From assembly GCA_964482515.1 (NCBI GenBank), contig CAYZXT010000033.1, positions 1 to 29,153 on the forward strand: a stretch of 29,153 nucleotides of DNA, read 5' to 3'. Every line of letters starts with the position of its first letter. Positions within the stretch are counted from its first letter, which is position 1. Made by a program: the position numbers and the translations under genes. The notes under the pieces were generated by a model, which saw nothing but the letters and a program-made list of their open reading frames with translations, searched no databases and was not told the DNA's origin. Source of the stretch: CAYZXT01 sp964482515 (GTDB lineage Bacteria > Elusimicrobiota > Elusimicrobia > FEN-1173). This document shows positions 1 to 8,023 of this stretch, one piece after another.

Positions 1-1
1 G

Positions 2-766
2 GGGGACGGCGACGGCCTGTCCATCGGCGGCAACCACCTGATCCACGCCATGCGGCGCAACCTGAACATGAAGATCTGCCTCGTCAACAACCAGATCTAC
101 GGCCTGACCAAGGGACAATATTCCCCCACCTCTCAACTGGGCAAAGTGACCAAGTCCAGCCCCTACGGCAGCATCGACTATCCGATCAACGCGCTCTGCC
201 TGGCCATCGCCTCCGAAGCGACGTTCATCGCCCGCACTTTGGACTCGGACCCGCGCCACATGATCTCGGTCTTCGAGAGGGCCATGAAGCACAAGGGGAT
301 CAGCTTCATCGAGATCTACCAGAACTGCATCATCTTCAACGACAAGACCTTCGCGCCGGTCACGGGCCGGGACACGCGGGAAGACCGCATGATCTATCTC
401 GAACACGGCAAGCCGCTGGTCTTCGGCAAACTGAAGAACAAGGCCATCGCGGTCCGCGGTCTGAACCCCGAGGTCGTGGAGTTCGACCCGGCGAACCCGC
501 CGGACGAGTTGAAGGGGACGGGCAAGCGGGCGGACGATTCCCATTTCCTGGTCCACAACGAAAACGATCCGAAACCCAACTATCCATACCTCCTCACCCA
601 GCTGACGTATCCGGATTTCCCCGTGCCCTTCGGCGTGTTCCGTTCCATCGAAAGACCGACCTACGACGAAATGCTTGACCACCAGGTGCAGGAAACGACT
701 CAACGCAAGGGCAAGGGCGACCTGAAGGAATTGATTTACGGACGCGACACCTGGACGGTGAAGTAG
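2..766 (+). CDS. korB: 2-oxoacid:ferredoxin oxidoreductase, beta (TPP-binding) subunit, 5'-truncated
   Basis: This is the catalytic thiamine-pyrophosphate subunit of a 2-oxoacid (probably 2-oxoglutarate) ferredoxin oxidoreductase. The enzyme is cytoplasmic and makes acyl-CoA, CO2 and reduced ferredoxin. The reading frame is open from base 2, before the first ATG at 50, and begins with GDGDGLSIGGNH. The pattern GDG-X25-NN is the TPP/Mg-binding motif, and NNQIYGLTKGQYSPTS is typical of KorB/PorB-type beta subunits. The N-terminal part, including the CxxC residues expected for a 4Fe-4S cluster, lies outside the window. The visible 254 codons end at a TAG. The alpha subunit would be expected just upstream. 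2-Oxoglutarate rather than pyruvate or another 2-oxoacid is judged from general resemblance only. A CBS-domain gene starts 26 bases downstream and is probably co-transcribed. Confidence 0.93.
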   Translation, partial: GDGDGLSIGGNHLIHAMRRNLNMKICLVNNQIYGLTKGQYSPTSQLGKVTKSSPYGSIDYPINALCLAIASEATFIARTLDSDPRHMISVFERAMKHKGISFIEIYQNCIIFNDKTFAPVTGRDTREDRMIYLEHGKPLVFGKLKNKAIAVRGLNPEVVEFDPANPPDELKGTGKRADDSHFLVHNENDPKPNYPYLLTQLTYPDFPVPFGVFRSIERPTYDEMLDHQVQETTQRKGKGDLKELIYGRDTWTVK

Positions 767-792
767 CCCGCCGCGAGAACGGAGCGACTCCT

Positions 793-1350
793 ATGAACAA
801 GAAAATCCTTCCCATGACGCTTTATATCCGGTGCCCGGACTGTGGGTTCGAAAACCCCGAGGGCACCGACCGATGCGAGAAATGTTTCCATTCCCTCATG
901 CAACGGGACATTCCCCACGCCCGGAAGGAAGACGTCATCCGGATGACGCTGCTGAACAAGCCCGTGTCCGAGCTGTTGACAGGGCTTGACCTGCGTGTGT
1001 GCAGTCCTTCAGACAGCGTGTCGAAGCTCGCGAAGATGTTCCAAAAGGACAAGAAGAATTACGCGCTGGTCTACGAGAAGAAGAAAATGGTGGGCGTGGT
1101 GAGCAACCGCGACATCCTGCTGCGGGCCGCCGGGATCTATAAGGACTTATCTAAGGTCACGGTGGGGCAGATCATGACGAAGAACCCGGGGTTCGTGCGG
1201 CCGGAAGACCCCATCGCCTTCGCGGTCAACAAGATGGCCATGGGCGGCCACCGCCACGTGCCGGTGCTGCGCGCCAACGGAACGCCCGTCAGCATCCTGC
1301 TGATCAAGGACGTCCTGCGGCACCTCTCGAGGAGCAAGCGCTCCTACTAA
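793..1350 (+). CDS. Zinc-ribbon and CBS-pair domain protein
   Basis: A soluble 185-residue protein, probably a regulator that senses adenine nucleotides. Residues 14-31 carry CPDC and CEKC, a short zinc-ribbon. Residues from about 55 to 180 form two CBS motifs: the first includes KNYALVYEKKKMVGVVSNRDIL, the second runs from VGQIMTKNPGFVRPED to a GHRHVPVL segment. A ggag element eight bases before the ATG at 793 supports this start; an in-frame ATG at 814 is a weaker alternative. It follows the oxidoreductase gene by 26 bases. CBS pairs bind AMP, ATP or related ligands, so control of that oxidoreductase or of a nearby process is possible, but that is inference. The exact role is unknown. Confidence 0.85.
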   Translation: MNKKILPMTLYIRCPDCGFENPEGTDRCEKCFHSLMQRDIPHARKEDVIRMTLLNKPVSELLTGLDLRVCSPSDSVSKLAKMFQKDKKNYALVYEKKKMVGVVSNRDILLRAAGIYKDLSKVTVGQIMTKNPGFVRPEDPIAFAVNKMAMGGHRHVPVLRANGTPVSILLIKDVLRHLSRSKRSY

Positions 1351-1410
1351 CTCGTCGTTCCGGCATGTCGTTAGCCGGAACCCATAATGATGAGCAACTA
1401 TTTAAAAATC

Positions 1411-1442
1411 AAAAACCGCGCTCACATGGGCGCGGTTTTTTT
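1411..1442. terminator. Bidirectional intrinsic terminator between convergent genes
   Basis: A perfect 11-bp stem (1411-1421 with 1430-1440) has an 8-base loop and is flanked by an A-run on the left and a T-run on the right, so it can stop transcription from both sides. It sits between the plus-strand CBS gene and the minus-strand gene ending at 1461. A second, T-less 8-bp hairpin (1357-1364 with 1374-1381) lies just after the CBS stop codon. Confidence 0.9.
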
Positions 1443-1460
1443 ATCGGTTCAGAAAAAAGT

Positions 1461-2471
1461 TTATTCCCGGCTTTCCTTCATCGCATACACCAGCAAGTCC
1501 GACGCGATCCGCAAATTCTTCAGCACCCCTTCGTTGTAGACCTCCGGCTTGGCTTCCATGGTCACGTCCCGCACGCCGCCGTCGGCCTGGATCTGTCCCT
1601 GCACGTCGGACTTCACGACGAAATAGTCCGTTGAAACGACCGGCTGCGCCAACCAGAAGGAGGGCTGCTTTCCGCTCAGGGAGATCTTCCTTCCGCGGTT
1701 GAAAGGCTTCTCTTCGACGGAGATCGTGGACGGCGTCACCATCTCGACCCGGCCCGTCACGCGGAACATCGGATCGTAGGGCACGACGGCTTTTTTACCG
1801 TCCCTGAAAATCTTCCGGACCGAAGCGAACTGGAGGAAATCCACCCGCAGCGTGACGCGCACCAGGGCCGCGTCGAACTGGTGGACCAGGACGGGCTCCA
1901 GGTCGTCCGGCGAATCCTTCCTGGCCGCGTTCAGCGCGCTGCCTCCGGACTCGCTCGAAACGTAATAAAGCGGCATGCCGGCGGGCGAATGGACGACCAC
2001 TTCTCCTCCCGTCCCGTCGTCCATGTCCTGGAACGTCCGGTGAACGGTCCCGGTGCTGGCCCATTCCGACATTTCCCGGTAGACGTCATTGGCGGACAGC
2101 GCGGTGGGCATCACGAGATCGAAACCCTGCTTCACCAAGTGGCCCAGAAAAATCTGGCAGGCCTGGTCCGTGATGGACTGGAACGATTCATGGTCAAGCC
2201 CGGAGAGACGCACGCGGAGGTTCTTGGACGCGAAGTCGGGGACCTCGACCCAGGCGTTCCGCTCGGTCACGAACTCCATGCGGAACGCGGACAGGAACAC
2301 GCGCTTCGTTCCCTTCACTCCCTTGGCGGCTTCGGTCTTCACGTATTTGGACGCGACCTTGGAGGGATAATATTGCCAGGCGATGGGATCGAATTGTTTG
2401 GGCGGAGCGGCGGACAGGGGGGCAGCGGCGAGAAGGGCCAAGGCGACGGCCGAAAAGCGGAGTCGAATCAT
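1461..2471 (-). CDS. Exported protein of unknown function
   Basis: A 336-residue protein that I do not recognise. The N-terminus (MIRLRFSAVALALLAAAPLSA) is a clear Sec signal peptide with a likely cut after SA, so the product is probably periplasmic. The mature part is a mixture of short hydrophobic and charged stretches with no visible transmembrane helix, Cys motif or repeat. The start codon overlaps the stop of the HAD phosphatase gene in an ATGA arrangement (2468-2471), indicating translational coupling and one transcript. The gene ends just before the bidirectional terminator at 1411-1442. A structural or binding role in the envelope is only a guess. Confidence 0.75.
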   Translation of the reverse strand: MIRLRFSAVALALLAAAPLSAAPPKQFDPIAWQYYPSKVASKYVKTEAAKGVKGTKRVFLSAFRMEFVTERNAWVEVPDFASKNLRVRLSGLDHESFQSITDQACQIFLGHLVKQGFDLVMPTALSANDVYREMSEWASTGTVHRTFQDMDDGTGGEVVVHSPAGMPLYYVSSESGGSALNAARKDSPDDLEPVLVHQFDAALVRVTLRVDFLQFASVRKIFRDGKKAVVPYDPMFRVTGRVEMVTPSTISVEEKPFNRGRKISLSGKQPSFWLAQPVVSTDYFVVKSDVQGQIQADGGVRDVTMEAKPEVYNEGVLKNLRIASDLLVYAMKESRE

Positions 2472-3172
2472 TCCAACCTCTCCGACGGAGAAGCCGAGTC
2501 CAGCGCCTCCATCAGCGCGCGGGACTGCGCGCAGGTGTTCAGAAAGATGTCCGGGTTCGCCGCCTTCAGGTCCGCCTGGTGGCCTTCGCCGTCCACCGCC
2601 ACGGTGATGGCTCCGATGGCGCGGCCGGCCTGGACGTCGAGCACCGTGTCACCGATGACGAACACGTCCCAGGGAGAAATCTTTTTGCCCAGCCGCTCCT
2701 CGGCGCGCTTGACGCCGGCGCGAAGCACATCGGCCCGAAGCTCGGCGTCGGAGCCGAAACCGCCGAAAGTGAAATACCGGTTCAGCCGGCCGCGCTCGAG
2801 CTTGATCCGGGCCCCCGGCTCCCAATTGCCCGTCCCCAGGGCGAGGAGGACGTCGTTCCGCTTTGACAGCGCCTCCAGCAGCTCGCGCACGCCGTCCAAC
2901 ACGTGGTAGCCGACGCTCCGGACTATTTCGTCGGCGAGAAATTTCAGATATATCTCGCAGACGTCCCGGATGTCCTTCGATTCGGCCGGACGGTCCATTC
3001 GGAGCGTGAAAATCTCCCGAACGATCATGGGGTCGACCTTGCCCGCGGGCCGCACGCCGCTCATGGCGTCCTTCAATCCGTAAAGCGCTTCAAAGGCCCG
3101 GTCCAGGGCGCGCAGTCCGGCGCCGCCCGTGGACACCAGGGTTCCGTCCAGATCAAACAAAAGTAATTTCAT
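2468..3172 (-). CDS. HAD-superfamily hydrolase (phosphoglycolate phosphatase-like)
   Basis: A 234-residue cytoplasmic phosphatase of the haloacid dehalogenase superfamily. Motif I is FDLDGT at residues 6-11, with the nucleophile Asp7 and acid/base Asp9. Motif II is the Thr in LALGTGN. Motif III is one of the lysines in the GVKRAEERLGKK region, and motif IV is GDTVLDVQAG. A helical cap follows motif I, as in phosphoglycolate phosphatase and related enzymes. I chose the ATG at 3172 because the DLDGT strand starts at once and a gagga element lies just upstream; a TTG at 3205 would add 11 unlikely residues. The substrate cannot be told from sequence. It overlaps the downstream exported protein gene by four bases. 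Confidence 0.88.
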   Translation of the reverse strand: MKLLLFDLDGTLVSTGGAGLRALDRAFEALYGLKDAMSGVRPAGKVDPMIVREIFTLRMDRPAESKDIRDVCEIYLKFLADEIVRSVGYHVLDGVRELLEALSKRNDVLLALGTGNWEPGARIKLERGRLNRYFTFGGFGSDAELRADVLRAGVKRAEERLGKKISPWDVFVIGDTVLDVQAGRAIGAITVAVDGEGHQADLKAANPDIFLNTCAQSRALMEALDSASPSERLE

Positions 3173-3203
3173 TAGTCCTCTTTCCCTCGGAGGATAAAGT
3201 AGC

Positions 3204-3235
3204 AAAAAGGCCGGGCCTCACCAAGGCCCGGCCTT
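3204..3235 (-). terminator. Intrinsic terminator ending the TPR-Exb-TonB-PorV operon
   Basis: A perfect 12-bp GC-rich stem (3207-3218 with 3224-3235) with a 5-base loop is followed on the minus strand by a T-run (complement of 3204-3208). It stands 128 bases after the stop codon of the PorV-like gene and upstream of the HAD gene. Confidence 0.9.
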
Positions 3236-3256
3236 ACTTTGCTCTTATTGAATGGA

Positions 3257-3357
3257 GGCCATATCGATCCGATCCGGCGGCCTCAGAGATCGTTGGGGGA
3301 AACGATCTATGAGGAGTGACCCGTGGGGGAACGTCCCCGGGCGGATCGGATATGGCC
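3257..3357. other. Composite multi-hairpin element (three-way-junction-like inverted repeat)
   Basis: An outer inverted repeat pairs 3257-3264 with 3350-3357 and 3269-3276 with 3342-3349, giving 16 bp interrupted by a 4-base bulge at 3265-3268. Inside it, 3281-3294 and 3301-3314 form a second stem of 5 bp, one G/A mismatch and 8 bp, with a 6-base loop. A third, weaker hairpin pairs 3326-3330 with 3334-3338. The element lies just after the PorV-like stop codon on the minus strand and before the terminator, so it would be a 3'-UTR structure if transcribed. It could also be a REP- or MITE-like repeat. No coding potential is apparent. Confidence 0.7.
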
Positions 3358-3362
3358 GACAA

Positions 3363-4616
3363 TCACTTCGCTTCGATCTCGAAGGGCGTCGGCGCGTCGA
3401 TGCGCAGGCTGCGGGCCGGCGTCATTTCCGTGCGGTTCTTGTTGTCCGTCACCGCCATGCGGTAGACGTATTCCCCGGGCCCGACGATCTGGTCGTTGGC
3501 GTCCCGAGCGTCCCATTCCAGGGAGCTCGGCGGCGCGTTGAAGCCCTGGAAGCTGCGCACCACGTCGCCCTTGGCGTTGCGGACGCTCAGGATCCAGTTC
3601 ACGATCCGCTGGCGGTTGCGCACCGCGATCTTGAAGTTGGTCTTGTTCTTCAAGCCGACGGGCGAGAAGACGGCGGGCTTGGCCTTCACGTCCGCCTCGT
3701 AGCCGCCGAAATAAAATTTCATGGAAACGCGGCTGATCAGGTCCAGGTCCTGCAGGCCCGCCGCGTAATCGAACTGCATGGTCTTCCAGCGCACGCCCAC
3801 GCCGCCGGTGAACTCGTGCTGGTCCACGCCGAGACGCAGGAAGACGTTCTGGATGGCGTAGCCCTCCATGCCGAGGTGCCACTTGGGCGCCTGCCGCGCG
3901 CCCACGGTCTTTTCCACGTCCAGCGCCGTCAGCAAATGGCCGTCGAAGAACTTCATGGACGCGCCGGTGCGGACGATCATGGGGAAGGTCTCCTTGTCCG
4001 ACGAGTAGCGGTAAACCGGCCGGACGGCGTTCCTCACCATGGCGCCGACTTTGAACCGCTCGCTCACGCGGTAGAGGGACCCCAGGTCCGCGCCATAGCC
4101 GCGCGCGGTCCGTCCGTCGATGGAATGCTCCGCCATCTTCGCCGTGACGCCCAGGTCGAACCGCTCCTTCACCCGGTGCGCGTAAGCCAGGAGGTAGGCC
4201 GTTTCGCGGTCGCTGAAAGACCCCACTTCCACGTTATTGGAATCGATGCGCGGCACGTTGCCCGACGCCAGGTTCACGGCGCCGATGCCGAAATGTCCCA
4301 TGGCGTAAAGCGGCTGGGAGAAGGCCAGATATTGGTAGGCGCCGCCCAGCACCAGGGGCGAATGCTGGAACTCCACCTGGCTGGACCGGTAGGTCGAAAG
4401 CCCCGCCGGGTTCCAATAGAGCGAGTCGATGTCGTCCGCCACGCCGGTGTAGGCGCGGCCCATCCCAAGGGGGCGGGACCCCACGCCGTAGTTCAGGAAC
4501 TCGCCCGGCAAGCCCGCGTCGCGCGCCGCGAGGGCCGCGGAGGGCGGGGCGAAAAGACCCGCCGCTAAAACCAAGGCGATGGCTGTTCGCATATTGTCAC
4601 GGGTTAAGGGGATCAT
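3363..4616 (-). CDS. PorV/PorQ-like outer-membrane protein with C-terminal FlgD-type Ig domain
   Basis: A 417-residue predicted outer-membrane protein. A signal peptide ends near AALAA. The mature N-terminus carries the PorV/PorQ-family signature: GVGSRPLGMGRAYTGVADD followed by YWNPAGL. Alternating hydrophobic strands up to about residue 310 fit a FadL/PorV-type barrel. The last 100 residues form a FlgD-like Ig domain with WDARDANDQIVGPGEYVYR. The start ATG overlaps the upstream stop in an ATGA arrangement (4613-4616), favouring Met1 over Met9, although Met9 gives a more typical signal peptide. It is the last gene of the operon that starts at 12171. In Bacteroidota, PorV helps secreted proteins reach the surface; whether that applies here is inference. 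Confidence 0.85.
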   Translation of the reverse strand: MIPLTRDNMRTAIALVLAAGLFAPPSAALAARDAGLPGEFLNYGVGSRPLGMGRAYTGVADDIDSLYWNPAGLSTYRSSQVEFQHSPLVLGGAYQYLAFSQPLYAMGHFGIGAVNLASGNVPRIDSNNVEVGSFSDRETAYLLAYAHRVKERFDLGVTAKMAEHSIDGRTARGYGADLGSLYRVSERFKVGAMVRNAVRPVYRYSSDKETFPMIVRTGASMKFFDGHLLTALDVEKTVGARQAPKWHLGMEGYAIQNVFLRLGVDQHEFTGGVGVRWKTMQFDYAAGLQDLDLISRVSMKFYFGGYEADVKAKPAVFSPVGLKNKTNFKIAVRNRQRIVNWILSVRNAKGDVVRSFQGFNAPPSSLEWDARDANDQIVGPGEYVYRMAVTDNKNRTEMTPARSLRIDAPTPFEIEAK

Positions 4617-5713
4617 TTGACCACACCGATCCTTTTCTTGGATTTGATCGATCCGTCAATTTCCAGCAGCACGTAGTACACGCCGGCCGCGGCGAAGGTC
4701 CCGTTCTCGTTCCGGCCGTCCCACGCCACGTCGTTGAAGCCGACGCTCGCCGAAACTTCTTTCTGCCACAGCGCCTGGCCGAACTGGTCCAGGATCTTCA
4801 GCTTCGCGCTTTTCGGTTCGCTCACGCGGAAGCGCAGGGTCAAAGTCTGTCCCAGCTTCGGGTTGAAGGGACTGGGGAACGGAAAAACTTCCTGGGTCGG
4901 GGGGCCGCCGGTGGAAACCTCCGCCGAGCCCGCCGCCACGTTCGTGTCCGAAATGTCCGTGGCGGTGATGGAGCGCGTGGTCTTGGCGCCCGTGATGGTC
5001 ACGCTGTAGGTCCCGATGCCGTTGACGAGCGATCCGCCGGACGGAAGGTTGATCAGCTCGCCCGAATTCAGCGCGATGGTGTGGTTGGCGGCGACGGGGT
5101 TGTACCAGTTGTCCGTCAGCCGCACGGTGATGGTGAACGATTGGTTCGGTTCCTGGAAAGCGGCCATGCCGGTCTTTCCGGTCGTCTTCGCGGGGTCCTT
5201 GCCCGGGTCCAGCGTCTCGCCCGGCGCCAGGACGACTAGCCGCCCCGCGCTGTTGGCCGCCACATTGAAGGTCGGGCTGAGGCCGGTGGCGCCGCCGTTG
5301 CCGGAGGTCACGCGGAATTGGAGTCCCGTGTCCGCCTTGAAGAAGGTCAGGGGAATGGGACCGGACGCGCCTCCGTAGGTGGTCTGTCCCGATTGGATGG
5401 CGAAGGTGGTGGACGGCATGCCGTGTTCCTGGACCACGCCGTTCTTCACCAGCTCGATGGTCATCGTCTCGCCCGTGGCATCGGGCACCTGGTTGCTGTT
5501 GATGAAACAGTTGATGAGGACCTGACCGCCCGCGGTGTTGGTGGCGACGCCCGCGGTGAAGTTTTTGTCGGAACTGATGAACAGGACCGTGATCTTATCT
5601 ATATTGGTCGCGCCGGCCGCGCGCGGCAAGGCAACCCCCGCGGCAAGCAGAAAAGCGACCTGGACGGCGAACCGCGAGGCCCGCCTGAGATTATTCAACG
5701 ATGATATCGACAT
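4613..5713 (-). CDS. Secreted Ig-like protein with C-terminal FlgD/sorting-type domain
   Basis: A 366-residue exported protein. A basic N-terminus and hydrophobic core (residues 10-36, ending in GATN) form a signal peptide. Residues 40-260 look like one or two beta-sandwich, Ig-like or invasin-like modules, rich in Thr, Asn and Gly. The last 85 residues begin with FPFPSPFNP and contain FNDVAWDGRNENG and GVYYVLLEIDG, a FlgD-type Ig domain of the kind found at the C-termini of surface proteins sorted by type IX-like systems. The start overlaps the upstream OmpA-like gene by 23 bases and its stop overlaps the PorV-like gene by four, so the three are translationally linked. A surface or cell-wall-facing structural role is inferred. 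Confidence 0.8.
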   Translation of the reverse strand: MSISSLNNLRRASRFAVQVAFLLAAGVALPRAAGATNIDKITVLFISSDKNFTAGVATNTAGGQVLINCFINSNQVPDATGETMTIELVKNGVVQEHGMPSTTFAIQSGQTTYGGASGPIPLTFFKADTGLQFRVTSGNGGATGLSPTFNVAANSAGRLVVLAPGETLDPGKDPAKTTGKTGMAAFQEPNQSFTITVRLTDNWYNPVAANHTIALNSGELINLPSGGSLVNGIGTYSVTITGAKTTRSITATDISDTNVAAGSAEVSTGGPPTQEVFPFPSPFNPKLGQTLTLRFRVSEPKSAKLKILDQFGQALWQKEVSASVGFNDVAWDGRNENGTFAAAGVYYVLLEIDGSIKSKKRIGVVK

Positions 5714-6572
5714 GGCGATAGTCCTTTCCGTCCTTCACCGGCTGGCCGTCGACGGTGATCTTCTCTTCCGGGATGTCCAACGCGGCGGAGAGAAAATCCC
5801 GGACGGCCTTCGAACGGGACAAAGCGAAACCCTTATCGACGTCGTAGCTCCGGACCGTGATGGGTTTTCCGAAACGGGTCCGGATGAAATCCTTCATCTC
5901 GGTCAGGTAGTCCTTCCCTTCCCTGGAAAATTTGGTCGAGGCGCGGCTCTCGAAAATCACTTCGGGCTGGAACGAGGTCGTCTTCCGATGGCGGAACGCG
6001 TCGAGCCGGAAGGACTTGCCCGCGAAGCGCTGTGGGTTGCCGGCCTCGTCCATGAAGGAAAAGGAGTAGGAATAGTCGTAACCGACGCGGAGCGTCTGCC
6101 CGCCGTTCCCCACGCCGTCCCACGCCAGCTCGCCGGGGACCTTGTCCTTCTTCTTGAGCTCATAAAACGTTTTCCCCTGGGAATCCTTCACGAGGAACGT
6201 CCATTCCCCCTTGGCCGATACGTTCTCCGCCTTGAACTGCAGGGTGAGCACCGGCGGCTCGTAGATCCGCGTCATCCACGGGCTGGAGGTCTTGTCGGAA
6301 GCGCTTTGCTTGGGAAAAACCACGGGCGGCTGGCTGATGGCCGGCGGCTGGAACTGGCTCATCCAGGAATTGTCGCGGACGACGTCGGGGATATCGCGGT
6401 AGACGTTCACCGTCCACGCCACGTCGTCGATCTTGGGATGGGCCTGCAGGCGGTTCTCGCCCTGGATGATCATATCGGAGAGGTTGTCGCCCATGGATTT
6501 CCGCGCCTGCGCCGGCGACAGCGCGGCGAGCGAAGCGGCGAGGAAGAGAATCGTTTGGGTCGTCTTTTTCAT
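5691..6572 (-). CDS. OmpA-like periplasmic protein with FlgD-type Ig domain
   Basis: A 293-residue exported protein with a signal peptide (MKKTTQTILFLAASLAALSPAQA). Residues 105-190 form a beta-rich module with the FlgD-like motif GELAWDGVGNGGQ followed by YDYSYSFSF. The C-terminal 90 residues resemble a diverged OmpA/MotB peptidoglycan-binding domain: a YDVDKGFALSRSKAVRDFLS segment corresponds to the OmpA HTD...N..LS..RA region, then IPEEKITVDG and a final RHVDIIV. The canonical Asp/Arg diaminopimelate contacts are not clearly kept, so peptidoglycan binding is uncertain. It starts 9 bases after the TonB-like gene. In this operon it could link the energised inner-membrane complex to the wall or outer membrane; that is inference. 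Confidence 0.75.
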   Translation of the reverse strand: MKKTTQTILFLAASLAALSPAQARKSMGDNLSDMIIQGENRLQAHPKIDDVAWTVNVYRDIPDVVRDNSWMSQFQPPAISQPPVVFPKQSASDKTSSPWMTRIYEPPVLTLQFKAENVSAKGEWTFLVKDSQGKTFYELKKKDKVPGELAWDGVGNGGQTLRVGYDYSYSFSFMDEAGNPQRFAGKSFRLDAFRHRKTTSFQPEVIFESRASTKFSREGKDYLTEMKDFIRTRFGKPITVRSYDVDKGFALSRSKAVRDFLSAALDIPEEKITVDGQPVKDGKDYRHVDIIVE

Positions 6573-6581
6573 GGCGCTCTC

Positions 6582-7607
6582 CTATTGTTTGCGGAACGTG
6601 AAGCGGAACGTGGCCACGCCCCACTCGTCTTCCTGGGGCTGGTCGCTGGGCAGCGTGACGAAAATGAACCGCCGCAGGCTCTCGCGGACCAGACCGTCCA
6701 GCTCGTTGTATCCCGACGCCCGCTCCAGATACATGGTTTCCTTCACGCGGCCGCGGGGATCCACCCAGATCCGGTACGACACGACCGGCTCGATGCCTTT
6801 TTCCTCGGCCCAGCGCGGGTAGGGCGGCAGCTCCAGCTTCAAAATCTTGCGGTACTTCAGAGGTCCTTCCATGGAGAAGGGCCCGTTCTTGTTTCCCCAG
6901 CTGTCTTTTTCCAGCGGATTGGGTTTGAGGTTTTCCAAAGTGGCTTTGCGGCCCTCCGTGTTCAGACCGGCGAGCGCTTTCAGTTTTCCCTCGCCCGTTC
7001 CCGCCCCGCCGGCCAGGCCCGCTTTCAGCAGCGGCACGCCGAAGGCGCCTTCCTTCTTCCGTATCTCTCCTATATCCTGTGTGCCGAGGGCGATGGGCTG
7101 CGACGGGCCGGACTTCACCGAACCCGTGGGAAGGGTCTTCAGCGACGGCGCGCTCGCGTCGCCTTCCGTGCGGCCCGCCAGCGGCGCGAGCGATCCTCTT
7201 TTGCTCCCGATCATGCCGATCTCGCCCAGCGCCACGATGGGGCCGGACATGGGCTCCGCCGTCACGACGTTGCCGTTGGGCGTTCCCGTCGGGCTGGAGT
7301 AGGGGACCACGTTCGTCATTTCGGGATGGCTGGCGCCCTGCGAAACCTGTCCGGGCGCGCCGAGGATCGATCCGCCGCCCGACTCTCCGCCGCCGCGCGC
7401 GATCTCCCGCACTTCCGGCGCTGGTTCCCGCTCCATGAAATTCACTTCCGTCAAAATCGTTTGGAATTCCGGCGGCTTGCTGTGGGAGAACATCAGGAAA
7501 AGGATGACGAGGGCCGCGTGGCCGGCCATTGATGCTGAGAACGCTTTACCCCAAGGCTCCTGGTCGACAACGGGACCGCTGAAAGCGAATTGCATGCGCG
7601 GGAACAT
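6582..7607 (-). CDS. TonB-family energy transducer
   Basis: A TonB-like protein of about 341 residues. One N-terminal transmembrane helix (SASMAGHAALVILFLMF) is followed by a long Gly/Ser/Pro-rich periplasmic linker. The C-terminal domain (last 95 residues) has the TonB pattern: YPRWAEEKGIEPVVSYRIWV, then GRVKETMYLERASGYNELD, then RFIF. It would couple the proton-driven ExbB-ExbD complex to an outer-membrane partner. I chose the ATG at 7607 because a GAGGGGG Shine-Dalgarno lies 8 bases upstream; a GTG at 7613 overlaps the ExbD stop and is an alternative. The linker lacks the long Pro-Glu/Pro-Lys run of enterobacterial TonB. No TonB-dependent receptor gene is in the window, so the target is unknown. 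Confidence 0.88.
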   Translation of the reverse strand: MFPRMQFAFSGPVVDQEPWGKAFSASMAGHAALVILFLMFSHSKPPEFQTILTEVNFMEREPAPEVREIARGGGESGGGSILGAPGQVSQGASHPEMTNVVPYSSPTGTPNGNVVTAEPMSGPIVALGEIGMIGSKRGSLAPLAGRTEGDASAPSLKTLPTGSVKSGPSQPIALGTQDIGEIRKKEGAFGVPLLKAGLAGGAGTGEGKLKALAGLNTEGRKATLENLKPNPLEKDSWGNKNGPFSMEGPLKYRKILKLELPPYPRWAEEKGIEPVVSYRIWVDPRGRVKETMYLERASGYNELDGLVRESLRRFIFVTLPSDQPQEDEWGVATFRFTFRKQ

Positions 7608-7609
7608 GG

Positions 7610-8020
7610 TCACATCCCCCTCGGCGTGGTGGCGAAGGCGACGCGGCCGACCTTCGCTTGCTTGGCGGCGCGCATCACTTCCTGCACGTCGCCGTTCAGC
7701 ACGCGCTCATCGGCGCGGATGAGGACGAAGGAAAATCCGGTTTTCTTCATTTGGAACGAAAGCTCTTCCCGCAATTTTTCCAGCTCCACCGCCACCTCGT
7801 TGACTTCGATGCGGCCATCGGCGGACATGCTGACGGTGATGTTCTTCTGGTCCTCGGATTCCGCGGACCGCGCCTGCGGCAGGCTGACGGGCATGAGCGC
7901 CTTGGCGAAAAAGGGGCTGGTCACCATGAAGATGAGGACCAAGACGAGGCTCACGTCCACCAGCGGCGTGACGTTGATCCCGTGGAACCCGGATTCTTCT
8001 TCCATCTGCGTATCAGCCAT
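7610..8020 (-). CDS. exbD: ExbD/TolR-family proton-channel protein (second copy)
   Basis: A 136-residue biopolymer transport protein with one transmembrane helix. The family signature INVTPLVDVSLVLVLIFMVT lies at residues 15-34. Asp22 is the conserved membrane aspartate that carries protons in ExbD/TolR. The periplasmic domain (residues 50-136) includes VSMSADGRIEVN and FVLIRADERV, as in ExbD. It starts 3 bases after the preceding exbD copy, and its stop overlaps the start region of the TonB gene. The two copies share the membrane segment but differ in the periplasmic part, so they are paralogues with probably distinct positions in the complex. Confidence 0.93.
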   Translation of the reverse strand: MADTQMEEESGFHGINVTPLVDVSLVLVLIFMVTSPFFAKALMPVSLPQARSAESEDQKNITVSMSADGRIEVNEVAVELEKLREELSFQMKKTGFSFVLIRADERVLNGDVQEVMRAAKQAKVGRVAFATTPRGM

Positions 8021-8023
8021 GGC

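Noticed and set aside
5535..7532. 665-codon plus-strand frame across the TonB, OmpA-like and Ig genes
   Set aside because: Antisense shadow in GC-rich DNA: Arg/His/Gly/Leu-rich, no motifs, crossing three real gene borders.
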